From: Clusia tigrina
Lineage: Eukaryota; Arthropoda; Insecta; Diptera; Clusiidae
Reading direction: 5' to 3'
DNA: 64,000 nt
Assembly (NCBI GenBank): GCA_920105625.2
Contig: CAKKTE020000077.1
Location: 1,178,001 to 1,242,000, forward strand
Both the position numbers and the translations under genes were made by a program. The notes under the pieces are model-generated. The model was not told where the DNA came from, did no database searches, and saw nothing but the letters and a program-made list of their open reading frames with translations. Every line of letters begins with the position of its first letter. Position 1 is the first letter of the stretch. Below are positions 48,447 to 59,260 of this stretch, in pieces.

Positions 48447-49880
48447 TTAAATGTCTAAGAATAACGGACATAACTTGGAGATTGGTCGTTTGAATATTAC
48501 CTTGTTAGTGGTTACTGATACTACTCGTACCAACTGGACAGCTGCTGGATGTGTTTCCGTGACTCTTCCAATGGTCCAATGTGATGGTGGTACATTTCCG
48601 TCTCTGATTATAACAACGTCGTTGACTTGAAGACTCTTTAATTTTTGTGACCACTTTGGTTGTTGTTGCAATTGAAATAAATATTCCGTTGACCATTTAT
48701 CCCAAAATTGTTGAATTAATTGTTGTACATCTTGCCATCTTTTTAATCTATTCACGTTTATGCTGAGTAGGTTTTCGTCTGGAACTGTAGCCATTGGACT
48801 CAGAATAAGAAAGTGTGTTGGTGTTAGATTTGGCATAATGTCGTCTATAGTTCCTCAAATGCGATGTAGGAGTTCCCAAGTACTCGTTTCAGATGGTGTT
48901 TAGCAGATTAGATTCCCGCCTCCCACAACCCGCCGAAATGAGGCCCTGATGGTGGTGAAAAATGCCATTGTATCTGTTGCTCGGCGAGTTCCTTTGGAAT
49001 CCTTTCTTGTACTGGTGTTCACTTAAAAAACTGATAGCATTCTTTAAGTTGGATATGTGCAACAGCAAAATTGGTTCCGTTGTCGGAATACATATGACTG
49101 GGTTTGCCACGTCTGGTGACAAAACGGCGAAATGCTGCTGTTGACAATTCACTCACTAAATCAAGGTGTACTGCTTTCGTTACCAAGCATATAAAAATAG
49201 CAATCCAAGATTTATATTGCTTTGCGCCGCGACCTTTCCAAGATATGACTAAAATTGGTCCGGCATAGTCTACGATTGTATTGAGAAATGCAGTGCCAGT
49301 TTCCAATCGATGTTGCGGCAGATTGCCCATTTGTTGTTGATATGGTATAGCGCGAAATTTCATACATGTCGTACATTTATAGATGCAACGCTTGATAACA
49401 TATGTGATACATGGAATCCAATATTTCAATCCAATCAAATATTGAAGTTGTCGATTTCCTACATGCAGATTCCGAATGTGATAGTCTCTTATGATGAGTG
49501 TAGTCAAATGATGTGTAATATTAATTGGTGCTTCTGGTCGTAGCTGACATTTGCGTTTATGATTCTGCCACCGACTCTAATCAGTCCCTTGTCATCAATG
49601 AATGGTGCAAGCGCAGGTAATTTGTTTGAAGAGGGTAGTTGTTTTTCATTCATTATATGTTGAATCTCAGCACTGTAAGACAATGTTTGTGCTACTTTCG
49701 CAAGAGCGTCGTGTGCAGATCGCAGTTAAATAGATGTTAAAAAACCTCTTGTAATGTCAGCTCCGAGTTGTTTCCGTTTACAATGTTGAACGAACCTTAA
49801 AATTAAAGCTGTAATTCTGTTTAATTTGACAAAGTCTGAAAGCGATTGATTAGTTCAACATCTGCAACTGTAGCAGCATG
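48447..49880 (-). pseudogene. pol: BEL-3 pol, integrase and C-terminal domain
   Basis: Read leftwards, 49507-49019 holds the integrase zinc region (YHIRNLHVGNRQLQYLIGL, KRCIYKCTTCMKFRA) and the core start (FLNTIVDYAGPILV with the first Asp, ICLVTKAVHLDLVSELS, MYSDNGTNFAVAH with the second Asp). A frame change leads to the Glu region near 48900-48960 and then 48836-48447 with NLTPTHFLILSPM, RWQDVQQLIQQFWDKWSTEY and the C-terminal strands (VVIIRDGNVPPSHWTIGRV, VRVVSVTTNKVIFKRPISKL). The domain set is complete but not in one frame. Confidence 0.9.
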
Positions 49881-50019
49881 TGTTACACTTTCTTTATTAT
49901 CATTATTAATCAGGCTAAGAGAACACCGCGACCTAAAATATCTATTGTGCAGCCTCGTACCCAACTAAACTGTCCTAGACTATTTATAAATCTCGTGACT
50001 GCTGTGGGCTTAATTTTAA

Positions 50020-53000
50020 CTAGGTGATTTGGAGATACGAACCCACTGCCTTTTTTCTTGCCACCGCTGGGCAAGTGCATAGAATATGTTCTGCTGTTTC
50101 CTGCTCCTTTTGACAGAGTCGACAGGAATCGTCTTCTACCACGCCTATTTTTTTCAGATGGTAATTTAGTCTACAGTGTCCTGTTAAAAGTTCAGTATAG
50201 AGTTTGATGTCATTTCTGCTGAGGTTTAAAGAAGCAGCTACCCTGATGTGTTCAGGATCAATGAGTAGTCTCGACTGCCGCATGCCTTTTTGGGTTCTCC
50301 AGTAGTTTAGCAGACCTCGTTTATCCTGTTCCCATAAAAAGTTATTTGTGAAGCTACTGTTTACCCCACAGAAGGGTTCTGGACCTATAAAGACAGTGTC
50401 TGCGCCCCTTTTTGGCATAGAGTCTGCCATTTTATTGCCCGCATATCCCTCATATCCCGGTACCCACATTAGCGTAACAGAGTATCTCGCTACTAGGGTA
50501 TTGAGAAGTTTAGAGCATTACCAGACCAGCTTTGATTGGAATGATAAGTTTATTAATGATTTCAGAGCTGCCTGGCTATCTGAGAGTATGCATATTTTGG
50601 TGTTGTGTGTACCCCTGCGTAGACATTCTCTAGCACATAACTCTAAAGCGTGGACCTCCGACTAAAAAATGGAAGCTGTTTTTCCCATTGCAATTGCTTT
50701 TTGGAAATTTGGCCCTACAATTCCAGCTCCTGCACTGCCATCTTCCATTTTGGACCCATCTGTATACCACAACTCTGAGTCCTGTTTTATTATTATTTCA
50801 TTGTTTCTCCAAGCTGAACAGTCACTGATGACCACTTTGAATTGCTTTGAGAAGTCTAATTTTCTGTCCATTTTGTCGAAGACCATGATGCACGGAGAAT
50901 TCCAGACAGTGTCCAGAATCTTTGCGTGCCCCGATAGGTTGCCTTCTTTAAGATGGGCTAGATTAGGTAGCTTGAGGGCCGTGCTGGCCACCATCCTTTT
51001 AATAACAAGGTGTAGAGGAGTCAGTCAAGTGATCCTTCCCAAAGCTGGTGTAGGGCACGTTCTCATTGCTCCCGTCACACTAAAACAGGCTATGCGGTGA
51101 ATCTTGTTAAGAGTCATCTGAGCTTTTGTTTGGTTTACTTTTGGCCACCATACCAACGACGCGTATGTAATCATTGGTACTATTATTGTTTTATATGACC
51201 ACGCCTTCATTTTTGGCCGCAGTCCCCATGTGTTACCGTACAACCTCTGGCAAGCGTAGGTTGCTCTTAAGGCTTTACTAGTTATGTATGATAAGTGGTT
51301 TTTCCAAGTTAGAGTTTTGTCTAAGATTACTCCCAGATATTTCATTTCATTGGACATTGTTAAGTTCGTGGTCGCAAAACTTAAGGTCCCCAGATTCAGT
51401 TTCCTTCTTTTGGTGAAAGGTACCACGTTTGTTTTATTCGGATTTATCGAGAGTCCTTTCTCCTGACACCAGTTTTGAGTGATATCAAGAGCTAGTTGCA
51501 TGAGATCTGTTATGGTAGAGTCAAACTTGCCTCTGACCATAATTACCAAATCATCCGCAAAGCCCTGAACTTCGTATCCGAGGTGATTGAGAGTTTGTAA
51601 GAGCTCGTCGATAACCAATAACCATAGGAGTGGCGATAGGACGCCCCCTGGGGACATCCTTTGGTTGACCTGACAATTAGCTTTGCTGGCTCTGTTTCAA
51701 AGATTGTTGTTCTGTTTTTCAGCATATTGAGAACCCATGTTATGATCATTCTTTGTATACCTTTCCTGTTCAACCCCTCCTCAATTGATCTGAAAGTAGC
51801 ATTGTCAAAAGCCCCCGTAATGTCAACCGATGTACAGAGAGCTATTTTTTTTACCCTCAAATGCCTTTTCAATTTTGCTCGTTAAGCTATGTATGGCTGT
51901 CTCAGTCGATTTGCCTGATTGGTAAGCATATTGTTCAATATGAAGAGGAGAATCTTTAAGATAAGTTTCCCTGATATATTGATCCAGAATTTTTTCCATA
52001 ACTTTTAGCAGGAATGACGTTAGGCTAATGGGCCGATAGGCTTTTGGCGTGTGGTCCGCCTTTTTGCCTTCTTTCGGTATGAGAGCCACCCTAGACTTCG
52101 TCGAAGGTTTAGGCACTATGCCTAGTTCCAGGGTTATCCTGAAAATGTTTGTTAGCACAGGTGCCAATACATCAACACCTTGTCGAAGTAGGCACGGTTG
52201 TATATTATCGACACCTGGGGATTTGAGTGGTCTAAAAGTGGAGGTAGCCCATTTGGTTTTGTTGACGGTGAAGATTCTGCGAGTCAGTGAGAGTTCCCTC
52301 CGTGTAGGCATCAAGAAACGAGTATTCTCGATGATTTCACTATCCTCTCCGCTAGTGGCACAGCCTGGAAAGTGAGTGTCCAACGAAAGCTGTCCTATCT
52401 CTTCCAGGCTCTCCGTAAAATTTCCGTCAGGCTTCTTGAGTGTAGAAAGGCCATTCGAGTGATCTTTATTGAGTGATTTCTGGAGTCGGGTAGCTGCTGG
52501 GAGGGTTTCAATCTCCTCACAGTACTTTTTCATTAGTCTCTCTTAGATCTTCTCAACTCATTATTATAGGCCGTTAAGGCACTTCTAAAGGATGCCCAGT
52601 CACCATTAGACTTGGCTCTATTAAAGAGTTGACGGGCTGTTTTGCGCAAAATATGTAGCTCCCCACTCCACCAGGGTACGTTCCTAGAACGTTTCTTCAC
52701 AACTAAATTGCAACTACTTTCAAAAGCCTTAATTATTATATTATTTAATTTGTTAACTTCAAGATCTAGTTCCTGAGAGTGACTTATTTTTTCACTAAGG
52801 CACGCAATATTTTGCTCAAAGTAAATGTTATATATCGACCAGTTGGTCTTCTTAACATTTCTCATTTCGAAGGTGCCTCCAATTTCCACCCCCAGATCAA
52901 AGCAAATGTACCTATGGTCCGACAAGGAGACCTCATTAAGCACCCTCCAATTAGAAATGTTATTTGATATGATTGCGCTAGTTAGGGTGAGATCTAATAC

Positions 53001-53520
53001 CTCCCCCTTTTCGCATTCATAAAGGCAGGCTCGTCACCCCTATTCACCACCACCAGATTGTTTTTAGTAATAAAATCAAGAAGTGACTCACCTTGCACGT
53101 TCGTTTCCGTGCTTCCCCATACCATGTGGTACGCGTTTGCATCGCAGCACATCACCCACTGTAGACTGCGAGTGCGACAGTACTCCGTAAGCTGCTGGAG
53201 CTCGCGCGATACCGCGTCCTCTGTGTCGCCAGGTAAGGCACTAGGCACTTCTGCCTGTACTGCCACCAGATCACGTTGCAGAAGCTCTGAAATTGGGAGG
53301 AATTTAATATTTTTGTTTATCATCATCGCTTCCCTCGGTCGGTCAACATTATTATCATAGAGCAACTTACATGTTTTTGTCTGCAGACCATTTATGCGTC
53401 CATTTGTGGTCCATGGTTCTTGAATGGCTACGAAGTCCAGACACTGGTGTTCCACCATGGCACTGAGCCTATAAGAGGCTGCTATAGCCCTGTGGAGATT
53501 TATTTGGAGACAGTGAAGCT
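50020..53520 (-). pseudogene. LOA-2 ORF2: endonuclease, reverse transcriptase, RNase H, zinc tail
   Basis: Read leftwards: endonuclease 53520-52994 (LDFVAIQEPWTTNGRI, MCCDANAYHMVWGS, LDFITKNNLVVVN) and 52943-52533 (LSDHRYICFDL). Reverse transcriptase 52533-51823 (PLKSPGVDNIQPCLL, RVALIPKEGKK, KAYRPISLTSFLLKVMEK, YAYQSGKSTETAIH), 51872-51543 (TSVDITGAFDNA, KGCPQG) and 51657-51025 (PGGVLSPLLWLLVIDELL, GFADDLVIMV active site, MKYLGVILDKTLTWKNHL). RNase H 50994-50662 and on to 50430 (YTDGSKMEDGSAGAG, LSDSQAALKSL, GNKMAD). C-terminal zinc motif CRLCQKEQETAEHILCTC (50469-50020). All domains expected for LOA-group ORF2 are present. About five frameshifts or stops break it. Confidence 0.93.
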
Positions 53521-53692
53521 GCTTTCAAGAGTTTTGCGTTCGTGATGGGGCCTGGGACATTATTTCCCAGACCGATCCTTGCGGATCTTACCACCCTTTG
53601 TGCTCCGCAAAGTTTCCGCAGCCTCCGGGTCTTTTCCCTCCCATTTTCTGAGCCTACCAAAGAGAGCAGATGGTTTTGGACGTTGGGCACGA
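53521..53692 (-). pseudogene. LOA-2 ORF1 C-terminal remnant
   Basis: The minus strand reads VPNVQNHLLSLVGSENGREK followed by TRRLRKLCGAQRVVR in the frame that also covers the BEL flank. It is a basic segment just upstream of the endonuclease, where the ORF1 end is expected. The 5' truncation point is at 53692, so no zinc knuckle remains and the assignment rests on position. Confidence 0.45.
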
Positions 53693-53708
53693 GTGTTGCA
53701 CTTTCTTT

Positions 53709-55737
53709 AAGCTCTTCCATATCTATATCAGGAGGTGTGTCCGGTACTTGATGATTTACATAGGAATGCTTTAATGTTGCAGGTCCATGCCACCATAATT
53801 GTTTGTCAATAATTTCAGTGTGCCATATCTGCAGGATTATATTGGGAGCGAATGTGTCTCCACTGCTGGTATCACATTAATTATTTCTGATGTTCGATTG
53901 GCTACGAAAGATTTCCACCGTCGAGGGTGATCTGCAATCCAAGCCAGGACGACTGTTGAGTCAGTCCAGCCAATTAGTTTTACATGTGGAAGTTCCTAGG
54001 CAGATTGAATCTTGGTTATCAATTTCGTCATTAAATGTTCGGCGCACAATTCGAGTCTGGGCAATGTTATTTGCTTAACAGGTGTTACTCTTGTCTTGGA
54101 AGCAATCAAGTATGTAAAAACTTCACCATTCTCATGTTGTACTCGTAAATATATTGCTGCTGAGTATGCCAATTCGGAGGAGTCAGCGAAACCGTGTAGC
54201 TCAACGTTTTCCTCATTTGAGTATTTTATCCATCGAGAAACTTAAAGGTCCTTAATTATGTTAATCCTTTCGCGAAATTCAAACCATTGATTGCGAATAT
54301 CAGTGGGCAATCTTGGTCCCAGTCCAAGCCTCTTAACCAAAGTTTTTGCATAAATATTTTCTTTTTAACAATAATAGTAGATAATAGTCCCAATGGATCA
54401 AATATTTTCTATATATCTGATAAAACTGTGCGTTTACTAACCTTGGTTGCCGCTGCCGAAAGGAATACACTAAATTTGAAGGAATCGTTTGTTGTGTTCC
54501 ACAGCAATCCAAGCGTTTTTACTGTCTGTGTGTCGTCTATTATGGTTTCTGGTGAAATTTCTCTGTCATATGGTTCAATTGTTTCCAAAAAAGTCGAGGA
54601 ATTGGATGACCATTTTCTTAGATGAAACCCAGCGCCACAAATATCTTTCCTCAAAGTTTTAGCACTTTGTGAGTCTGTTGTACAACACATAAAATCATCA
54701 ACATACAAATTTTGTGAATTTGCGGCTGCTACTTCTGGATATGATTCTTTACAATCATATGATAGCTGCTTTAAGGTTCTCGTAGCCAGGCACGGTGCCG
54801 CAGCGGTGCCATATGTCACTGTTTTTAGGTTGTACTTCTTTGGTTGTCATCTTTGGAATCTCCCTCCATAATATTCGTTGAAGTGATCGATCTGTTGGGT
54901 GAATAACTACCTGACGGTACATCTTCTCAATGTCGCCAGTAAATCCTACCTTGTATTTTCGAAATTTCAGCAAAATTTCAAATAAGTTATTTTGAATGGT
55001 TGGTCCAACTAAAATATGGTCGTTGAGAGATATACCATTAGTGGACTTGCATAATGCGTCAAAAACGACTCTCAATTTTGTTGTTGTACTGCTTGACTTC
55101 ATCACCGCATGATGTGGCATAAAATATTTTCTTGATGGTAGAGAATCAGTTGCATTCTCCATATGATCAAGATTGATGAATTCATGAATAAAAGATTTAT
55201 ACTCTTCTTCTAATTGATTATTGTAAGCAAATCTGCGTTCCATAGCAAAAAGTCTTTTCAAATAAGTTATTTTGAATGGTTGGTCCAACTAAAATATGGT
55301 CGTTGAGAGATATACCATTAGTGGACTTGCATAATGCGTCAAAAACGACTCTCAATTTTGTTGTTGTACTGCTTGACTTCATCACCGCATGATGTGGCAT
55401 AAAATATTTTCTTGATGGTAGAGAATCAGTTGCAATCTCCATATGATCAAGATTGATGAATTCATGAATAAAAGATTTATACTCTTCTTCTAATTGATTA
55501 TTGTAAGCAAATCTGCGTTCCATAGCAAAAAGTCTTTTCAATGCCGCCTCCCTTGAGTTACCAAGTTCTACGATATTACGTCACGTTGTGTATGTTCCTT
55601 ATAATGTTGTTCGGCTTGTTCCTCTTCTAGCGTAAGAAAACGTGCTGGTGATTGTATTTCCTCTAATTTATTTAATCCCAATGTTCTACTGGCTCAATTA
55701 AAACTTTTAGCGCATTAATGCTTTCGTTGGTGTTATT
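53709..55737 (-). pseudogene. pol: BEL-3 pol, reverse transcriptase and RNase H, with 280-bp tandem duplication
   Basis: From the right: a short linker (PARFLTLEEEQAEQHYKEHT, about 55660-55600), then reverse transcriptase: REAALKRLFAMERRFAYNNQ, EEYKSFIHEFINLDHM, YFMPHHAVMKSSSTTTKLRV and VFDALCKSTNGISLNDHILV (55541-55261), repeated at 55260-54981. It continues GFTGDIEKMYRQVVIHP and, at 54409-54819, LYVDDFMCCTTDS (YVDD active site), LRKWSSNS and LGLLWN. RNase H traces run to 53709 (KQLWWHGPATLKHSY). Because 280 is not a multiple of three, the duplication breaks the frame. Other stops exist near 54380 and 53880. Protease was lost upstream. Confidence 0.92.
54981..55540. repeat. Tandem duplication, two 280-bp units
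   Basis: Unit 1 is 54981-55260 and unit 2 is 55261-55540. I find one difference (T versus A, near 55155 and 55435). The shared junction bases are TTTTCA/ATTTCA followed by AATAAGTT. The duplication is much younger than the BEL-3 insertion, whose LTRs differ by several percent. Confidence 0.95.
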
Positions 55738-56507
55738 CTAGAAACTCTTTACTTCATTCACAGATGATGACTTCATTGATAGTTGTTCAAGCAAAAGTTC
55801 CAAATAGGGTTTCTTTACTTTGTCTGATTTGTCGTATTTTTTCTTAATTAATTGCCAGGCAATCTCATAGTTAGCACTTGTGGGCTTTATATGTTTTATA
55901 AGTGAAAGAGCTTCACCCTTCAATTTCGTTTGTAAATATTCTAATTTTTCGATGTCAGAAATATTTGTTTTGTTGTGCACCATGGCTTCAGAAAGATCGC
56001 GAAACCTTATCCAATTGACGCATGTGCCGTCAAAATCAGGTAACTGAATTTGTGGTAATCGAACTTCATGTTGCGATTGTTGCTGCTGAGAAATTGGTGA
56101 CGAGGTAGCATCGAAGCGCGTGTTAGACATTCGTTCTATTAAAACACTCATTGTGCTCTGGTGATCCGTAAGCGTTTGCATGGCAGATGCCATACCATTC
56201 AATGTACCATCTTCAACCGTGTTGCCACTCGCGCCAGCATCTCCCAACTTATTGTTGTAAATTAATTTGATGGAAAATACTTATTTTCCACTTCAGTAAC
56301 GTAAGCTTCTTCAGAATTTTCAAGTTGGTCCGAATCGATTAAAGCATCTATTTGCATTTGAAGGTTTTCAAATTGTTTGAATAACTCGTCAGCTTTCTCG
56401 GCACCCAACTTCACTTCATCGAAAGAGAGTTCTGTTCTCTCTACAAAGTTAAGAATCCTTGGTAAAGAACCTTTAATGGTTTGTCTATTGCGCTTCAGCT
56501 CTTTCAT
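55738..56507 (-). pseudogene. gag: BEL-3 gag N-terminal part
   Basis: The stretch 56262-56507 starts MKELKRNRQTIKGSLPRILN and forms an acidic/Leu-rich coiled-coil-like N-terminus. A stop near 56262 separates it from 55738-56247, which has the BEL gag core (RLPQIQLPDFDGTCVNWIRF, IEKLEYLQTKLKGEALSLIK, YEIAWQLIKKKYD). These are the conserved phrases of the insect retrotransposon gag domain often annotated DUF1759. The C-terminal zinc region and the protease are absent because of a deletion that joins gag directly to the pol linker. Confidence 0.9.
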
Positions 56508-56959
56508 TTTGTAATTTTTAAATGTTGCTGTTGAATTCGTGAAACTTTCTTTTAAAAAATGTACTTTACTTAAATATCAACAAAGTAAAGTTTGCTGCTC
56601 TACTTTAAATCCGATCTGTCAAATTGTCAACCGATGTCGATATGCTGGTATAAAACTGCTACTTGTGGAGCCACCAACCGCCGCCAGATGTTATTATTAT
56701 TAGTGCTCATCTTTACGACCGCTGTCGGTACGAAACTTGCTACTCCGCTGTCGATATGCTGGTGTGCAAGTGCTACTTGTGGAGCAACCTACCGCAGCCA
56801 GACGCTGGCGTCAATTCGGCGCTCCGCTGTTTGGTGCTCCGCTGGACGCGTTCTCAATGATTGAGGTTATGTACGATTTGCAATTCACTTTTGCAATTTA
56901 TTGAAAAAATAACTCTTAACAACTTGAACCAAACTCATCCGACTCGAAGCACCAAAAAA
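56508..56959 (-). other. BEL-3 leader region between LTR and gag, with a tandem-like block
   Basis: On the minus strand, 6 bases after the LTR comes TGGTGCTTCGAGTCGGA, a possible tRNA primer site (about 56937-56953). Inside, 56630-56690 and 56748-56805 are related (CGATATGCTGGT ... TGCTACTTGTGGAGC), a degenerate direct repeat of about 115 bp spacing. No reading frame is supported. Confidence 0.6.
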
Positions 56960-57185
56960 TGTTGGAATAATACACCAAATTTGAACTTTAATTATTATTT
57001 GATTATGATATTTATTAGTGATGAGTTTGGGTTTACGTGTTGCGTGTTCAAAAGAGAAAAACCTTATACATACATAAAATTGGCATAGAACAAAAACTAC
57101 AAGAAAAATTTCAGGGTTGCAAAACGTAAATAATATATAAAGTAGATTGAAAAGTAATATGTAATAGAAATCTGAACGTCGAACA
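56960..57185 (-). repeat. BEL-3 5' LTR
   Basis: 226 bp, TGTTGG...CGAACA, partner of 48195-48418 and followed by the second copy of the target duplication CCGCC. Confidence 0.93.
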
Positions 57186-57600
57186 CCGCCCTTATCGGTA
57201 GTTCATGTTCTATTTCTAGTGTGTATGGTCTCCGTCGCAAAAGAATATGTCATGGTGGGATGTACATATGGCTTCTATTCATATCCTCTCTTCTTAGTTT
57301 ACGCTTGGGTCCAACTGCAGTGTTTCTAACGATCTTCCCATCCTTTTTCTTATATCTACATGTTTAACCTGGTTAAACGACCCATTATTCGGCTCCTCAA
57401 AATTATCGTTACTAGAAAATTGCGCCTAAAATCCCTATCTACTAGGTAGTCCTTCTCGGAGGCAATCAGTACACAGGCGTAAGCTTTGTCTTTGCTAACG
57501 TGTGATATGGTCTCTCCCATATATATGGTAATACGTAAAGCAAGAGAGTTCGGATGTGTTTTTCGGTTGCCCCTCAATTATATGGCGATTTATAGTGAGG
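57186..57600 (-). pseudogene. pol: gypsy-3 pol, upstream continuation
   Basis: Directly after the target duplication the minus strand encodes YTLEIEHELPI, which joins the DQPPINP start of the reverse transcriptase piece left of BEL-3. Further upstream, HDIFFCDGDHTH-type residues and, at 57356-57577, a frame with ITIYMGETISHVSKDKAYAC resemble the region between protease and reverse transcriptase in 412/mdg1-like elements. Several stops occur. The 5' half of gypsy-3 and its 5' LTR are absent; the Harbinger element begins soon after. Confidence 0.65.
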
Positions 57601-57865
57601 TACTTTGTTTTGATTTTTAAGCCCAGCGAAATAGACGCATAATACTGGGGGGTCAGTCTGTATCGCGCTTCGCATCGCAATGCTATTCGATCTCCAAATG
57701 CGATACGAAAGCAATTTCGTACTCTGTGCTGCGTTCGCATTGGCATTCGCGAATTTTTGCAAAAAGAAACAACACTAAATGGGAAACGTCAAAAAATATT
57801 AAAACAGCTGTGGAAAAGTAAACAAAAAGCAGTAGTGAAGTGATTAAAATTTTATTTTGTGAAAA

Positions 57866-58640
57866 ATGGATTCGGTGGCTTTATGGGATGACCAAGAAAT
57901 TGAGTGCAACGAAAGAGTGCGGCGGCGAACTATTCGAGATCGTACCGATGTTATGAGTCTCAGTGACAAAAGGTAAGAAAACATATTGGGATTGAAGATT
58001 TGGCTAATATTCAAAATTGCAGCTTGGTTCAAAATTTTCGTGTGAGAAAAGAAGCGTGTGTATACGTTTTGAATGTGATAACGCCAGAATTAAGAGCCGT
58101 CTCTATTCCAGCAGTGGTTAAGCTGTCAGCGGTGCTTAAAATACTAGGCCAGGGTGGGTACCAGCACCAAATTGGACAAGACCAATATGTAGGCTTGGCG
58201 CTGCAAACGATGTCAACTTGTCTACATGAGGTCTGCTGCGCCATTGAAAAAACTCTCTGTGCGACGCATATAGTGTTTCAAATGACCCAACAGGAGGAAA
58301 ATGAGGCAGTGGTATTTTTACCAAAAATACGGCATACCGGGAACTATTGGAGCAGTAGATGGTACTCACATACAGATGATTACGCCTACCATCAACGAGC
58401 ATTTGTATTTTAATAGAAAACTGAAACACAGTATGAACGCCATGGTTGTAAGTATTTTTTTTTACCATTCAAAACAGACTTCTTTTTAATAAAAGTACAT
58501 TTATTTAAAGATATGTGATCATAAAATGGTCATAAGAGCTGTTGATGCTAGATTTGGGGGAAAGTGCCATGACTCGCATGTGTGGAACATTTCTAACGAA
58601 AGGCAAAAAACTCAAACATCGTTCCGAAAGTGTCGACAGG
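57866..58640 (+). pseudogene. Harbinger transposase, spliced, frameshifted and truncated
   Basis: Exon 1 (57866-57972) encodes MDSVALWDDQEIECNERVRR and ends at GTAAGA. Exon 2 (58023-58447) begins after TTGCAG and has SLVQNFRVRKEACVYVLNVI, LKILGQGGYQHQIGQD and the DDE core start (GTIGAVDGTHIQMI, first Asp). Exon 3 starts at 58511 (ICDHKMVIRAVDARFGGKCH; second Asp) after TTAAAG. Splice phases agree. A one-base shift near 58300 breaks exon 2 (QEENEA versus MRQWYFYQKYG frames). The sequence loses similarity soon after NISNERQKTQ, before the catalytic Glu. The enzyme would cut and paste the element. This copy is inactive. Confidence 0.9.
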
Positions 58641-58837
58641 GACACGAATTCTCGCTGAGTATATTTTCCACTAGTCATCTTCAAACTTCCTAATAGTTCC
58701 CCTTCGATTGTTCGACGTTTGACGATTTTATTGGCTGCTTGCCAAAATAGTGAGGGAAATGAAAGACAGACTGCTGAACCATTAGAGATGAAATAAGAAA
58801 CGCGATGATATAGTTTTTAATTTTATATATTTAAAAA

Positions 58838-59035
58838 AAAGGAACTTCATTGCCATAGTATTATATGTAGTATTTAATTGATTAAAAATAAAGCTTAAAT
58901 AAAGAAAATCACATGGTTTGTATTTAATAAAATAAAAATAAGGCACTTCGTTGCTTAAAACTATAAAAAAAATTCACATGGTCTGTGCTTAATAAAATAA
59001 AAATAAGGCACTTCGTTGCATAAAAATAAATAAAT
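58838..59035 (+). repeat. ~62-bp tandem repeat between the Harbinger genes
   Basis: Two good units (starting near 58911 and 58973) contain CACATGGTYTGT and AATAAAATAAAAATAAGG, then CACTTCGTTGC. A more diverged third lies upstream (58838-58910, GGAACTTCATTGCC). Each unit carries AATAAA-like hexamers on the plus strand, so the repeat also multiplies possible polyadenylation signals of the transposase gene. Confidence 0.8.
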
Positions 59036-59260
59036 TAAAAGCTTCCTAACATTCTTTGTGAGAAATTTCTGCACAGCGTTCAGCTAAGTCCTTTCGACTC
59101 GGCTTCAAATCGAGGAATTTTGGTTTTATTTCTAGCTTTTGTTTTTTTAACTGCAGTTTTTGCATATTTGTTTCCTTTTCATGTTAAAATTTTCGTTTGC
59201 TTAGTCTTAGTTTGCTTTCCTCTATTTCTTGAGTTTTTCTTAAAGTTTTCGATATGTCCT

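Larger units (their letters stand above)
49896..53692 (-). mobile_element. LOA-2: 3.8-kb LOA-type non-LTR retrotransposon inside BEL-3
   Basis: It lies between direct repeats GTGTTRCACTTTCTTT (49880-49895 and 53693-53708, one mismatch in 16). The minus-strand 3' end carries short AAT/GATAAT repeats (49896-49915), as in LOA/I elements, instead of a long poly(A). Its left part starts within the last part of ORF1, so only about the 5' third of the element is missing. ORF2 is present throughout but frameshifted. Confidence 0.93.
48195..57185 (-). mobile_element. BEL-3: BEL/Pao element with both LTRs, inserted in gypsy-3
   Basis: LTRs at 48195-48418 (224 bp) and 56960-57185 (226 bp) are about 95% alike by eye and begin TGTWGGAATAATACACC. 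The 5-bp direct repeat CCGCC flanks the element (48190-48194 and 57186-57190), the usual size for BEL/Pao. The gypsy-3 frame joins perfectly when BEL-3 and one CCGCC are removed. On the minus strand: a gag part, a deletion of protease and the gag C-terminus, reverse transcriptase with a 280-bp tandem duplication, RNase H interrupted by LOA-2, integrase and the C-terminal domain. Confidence 0.95.
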
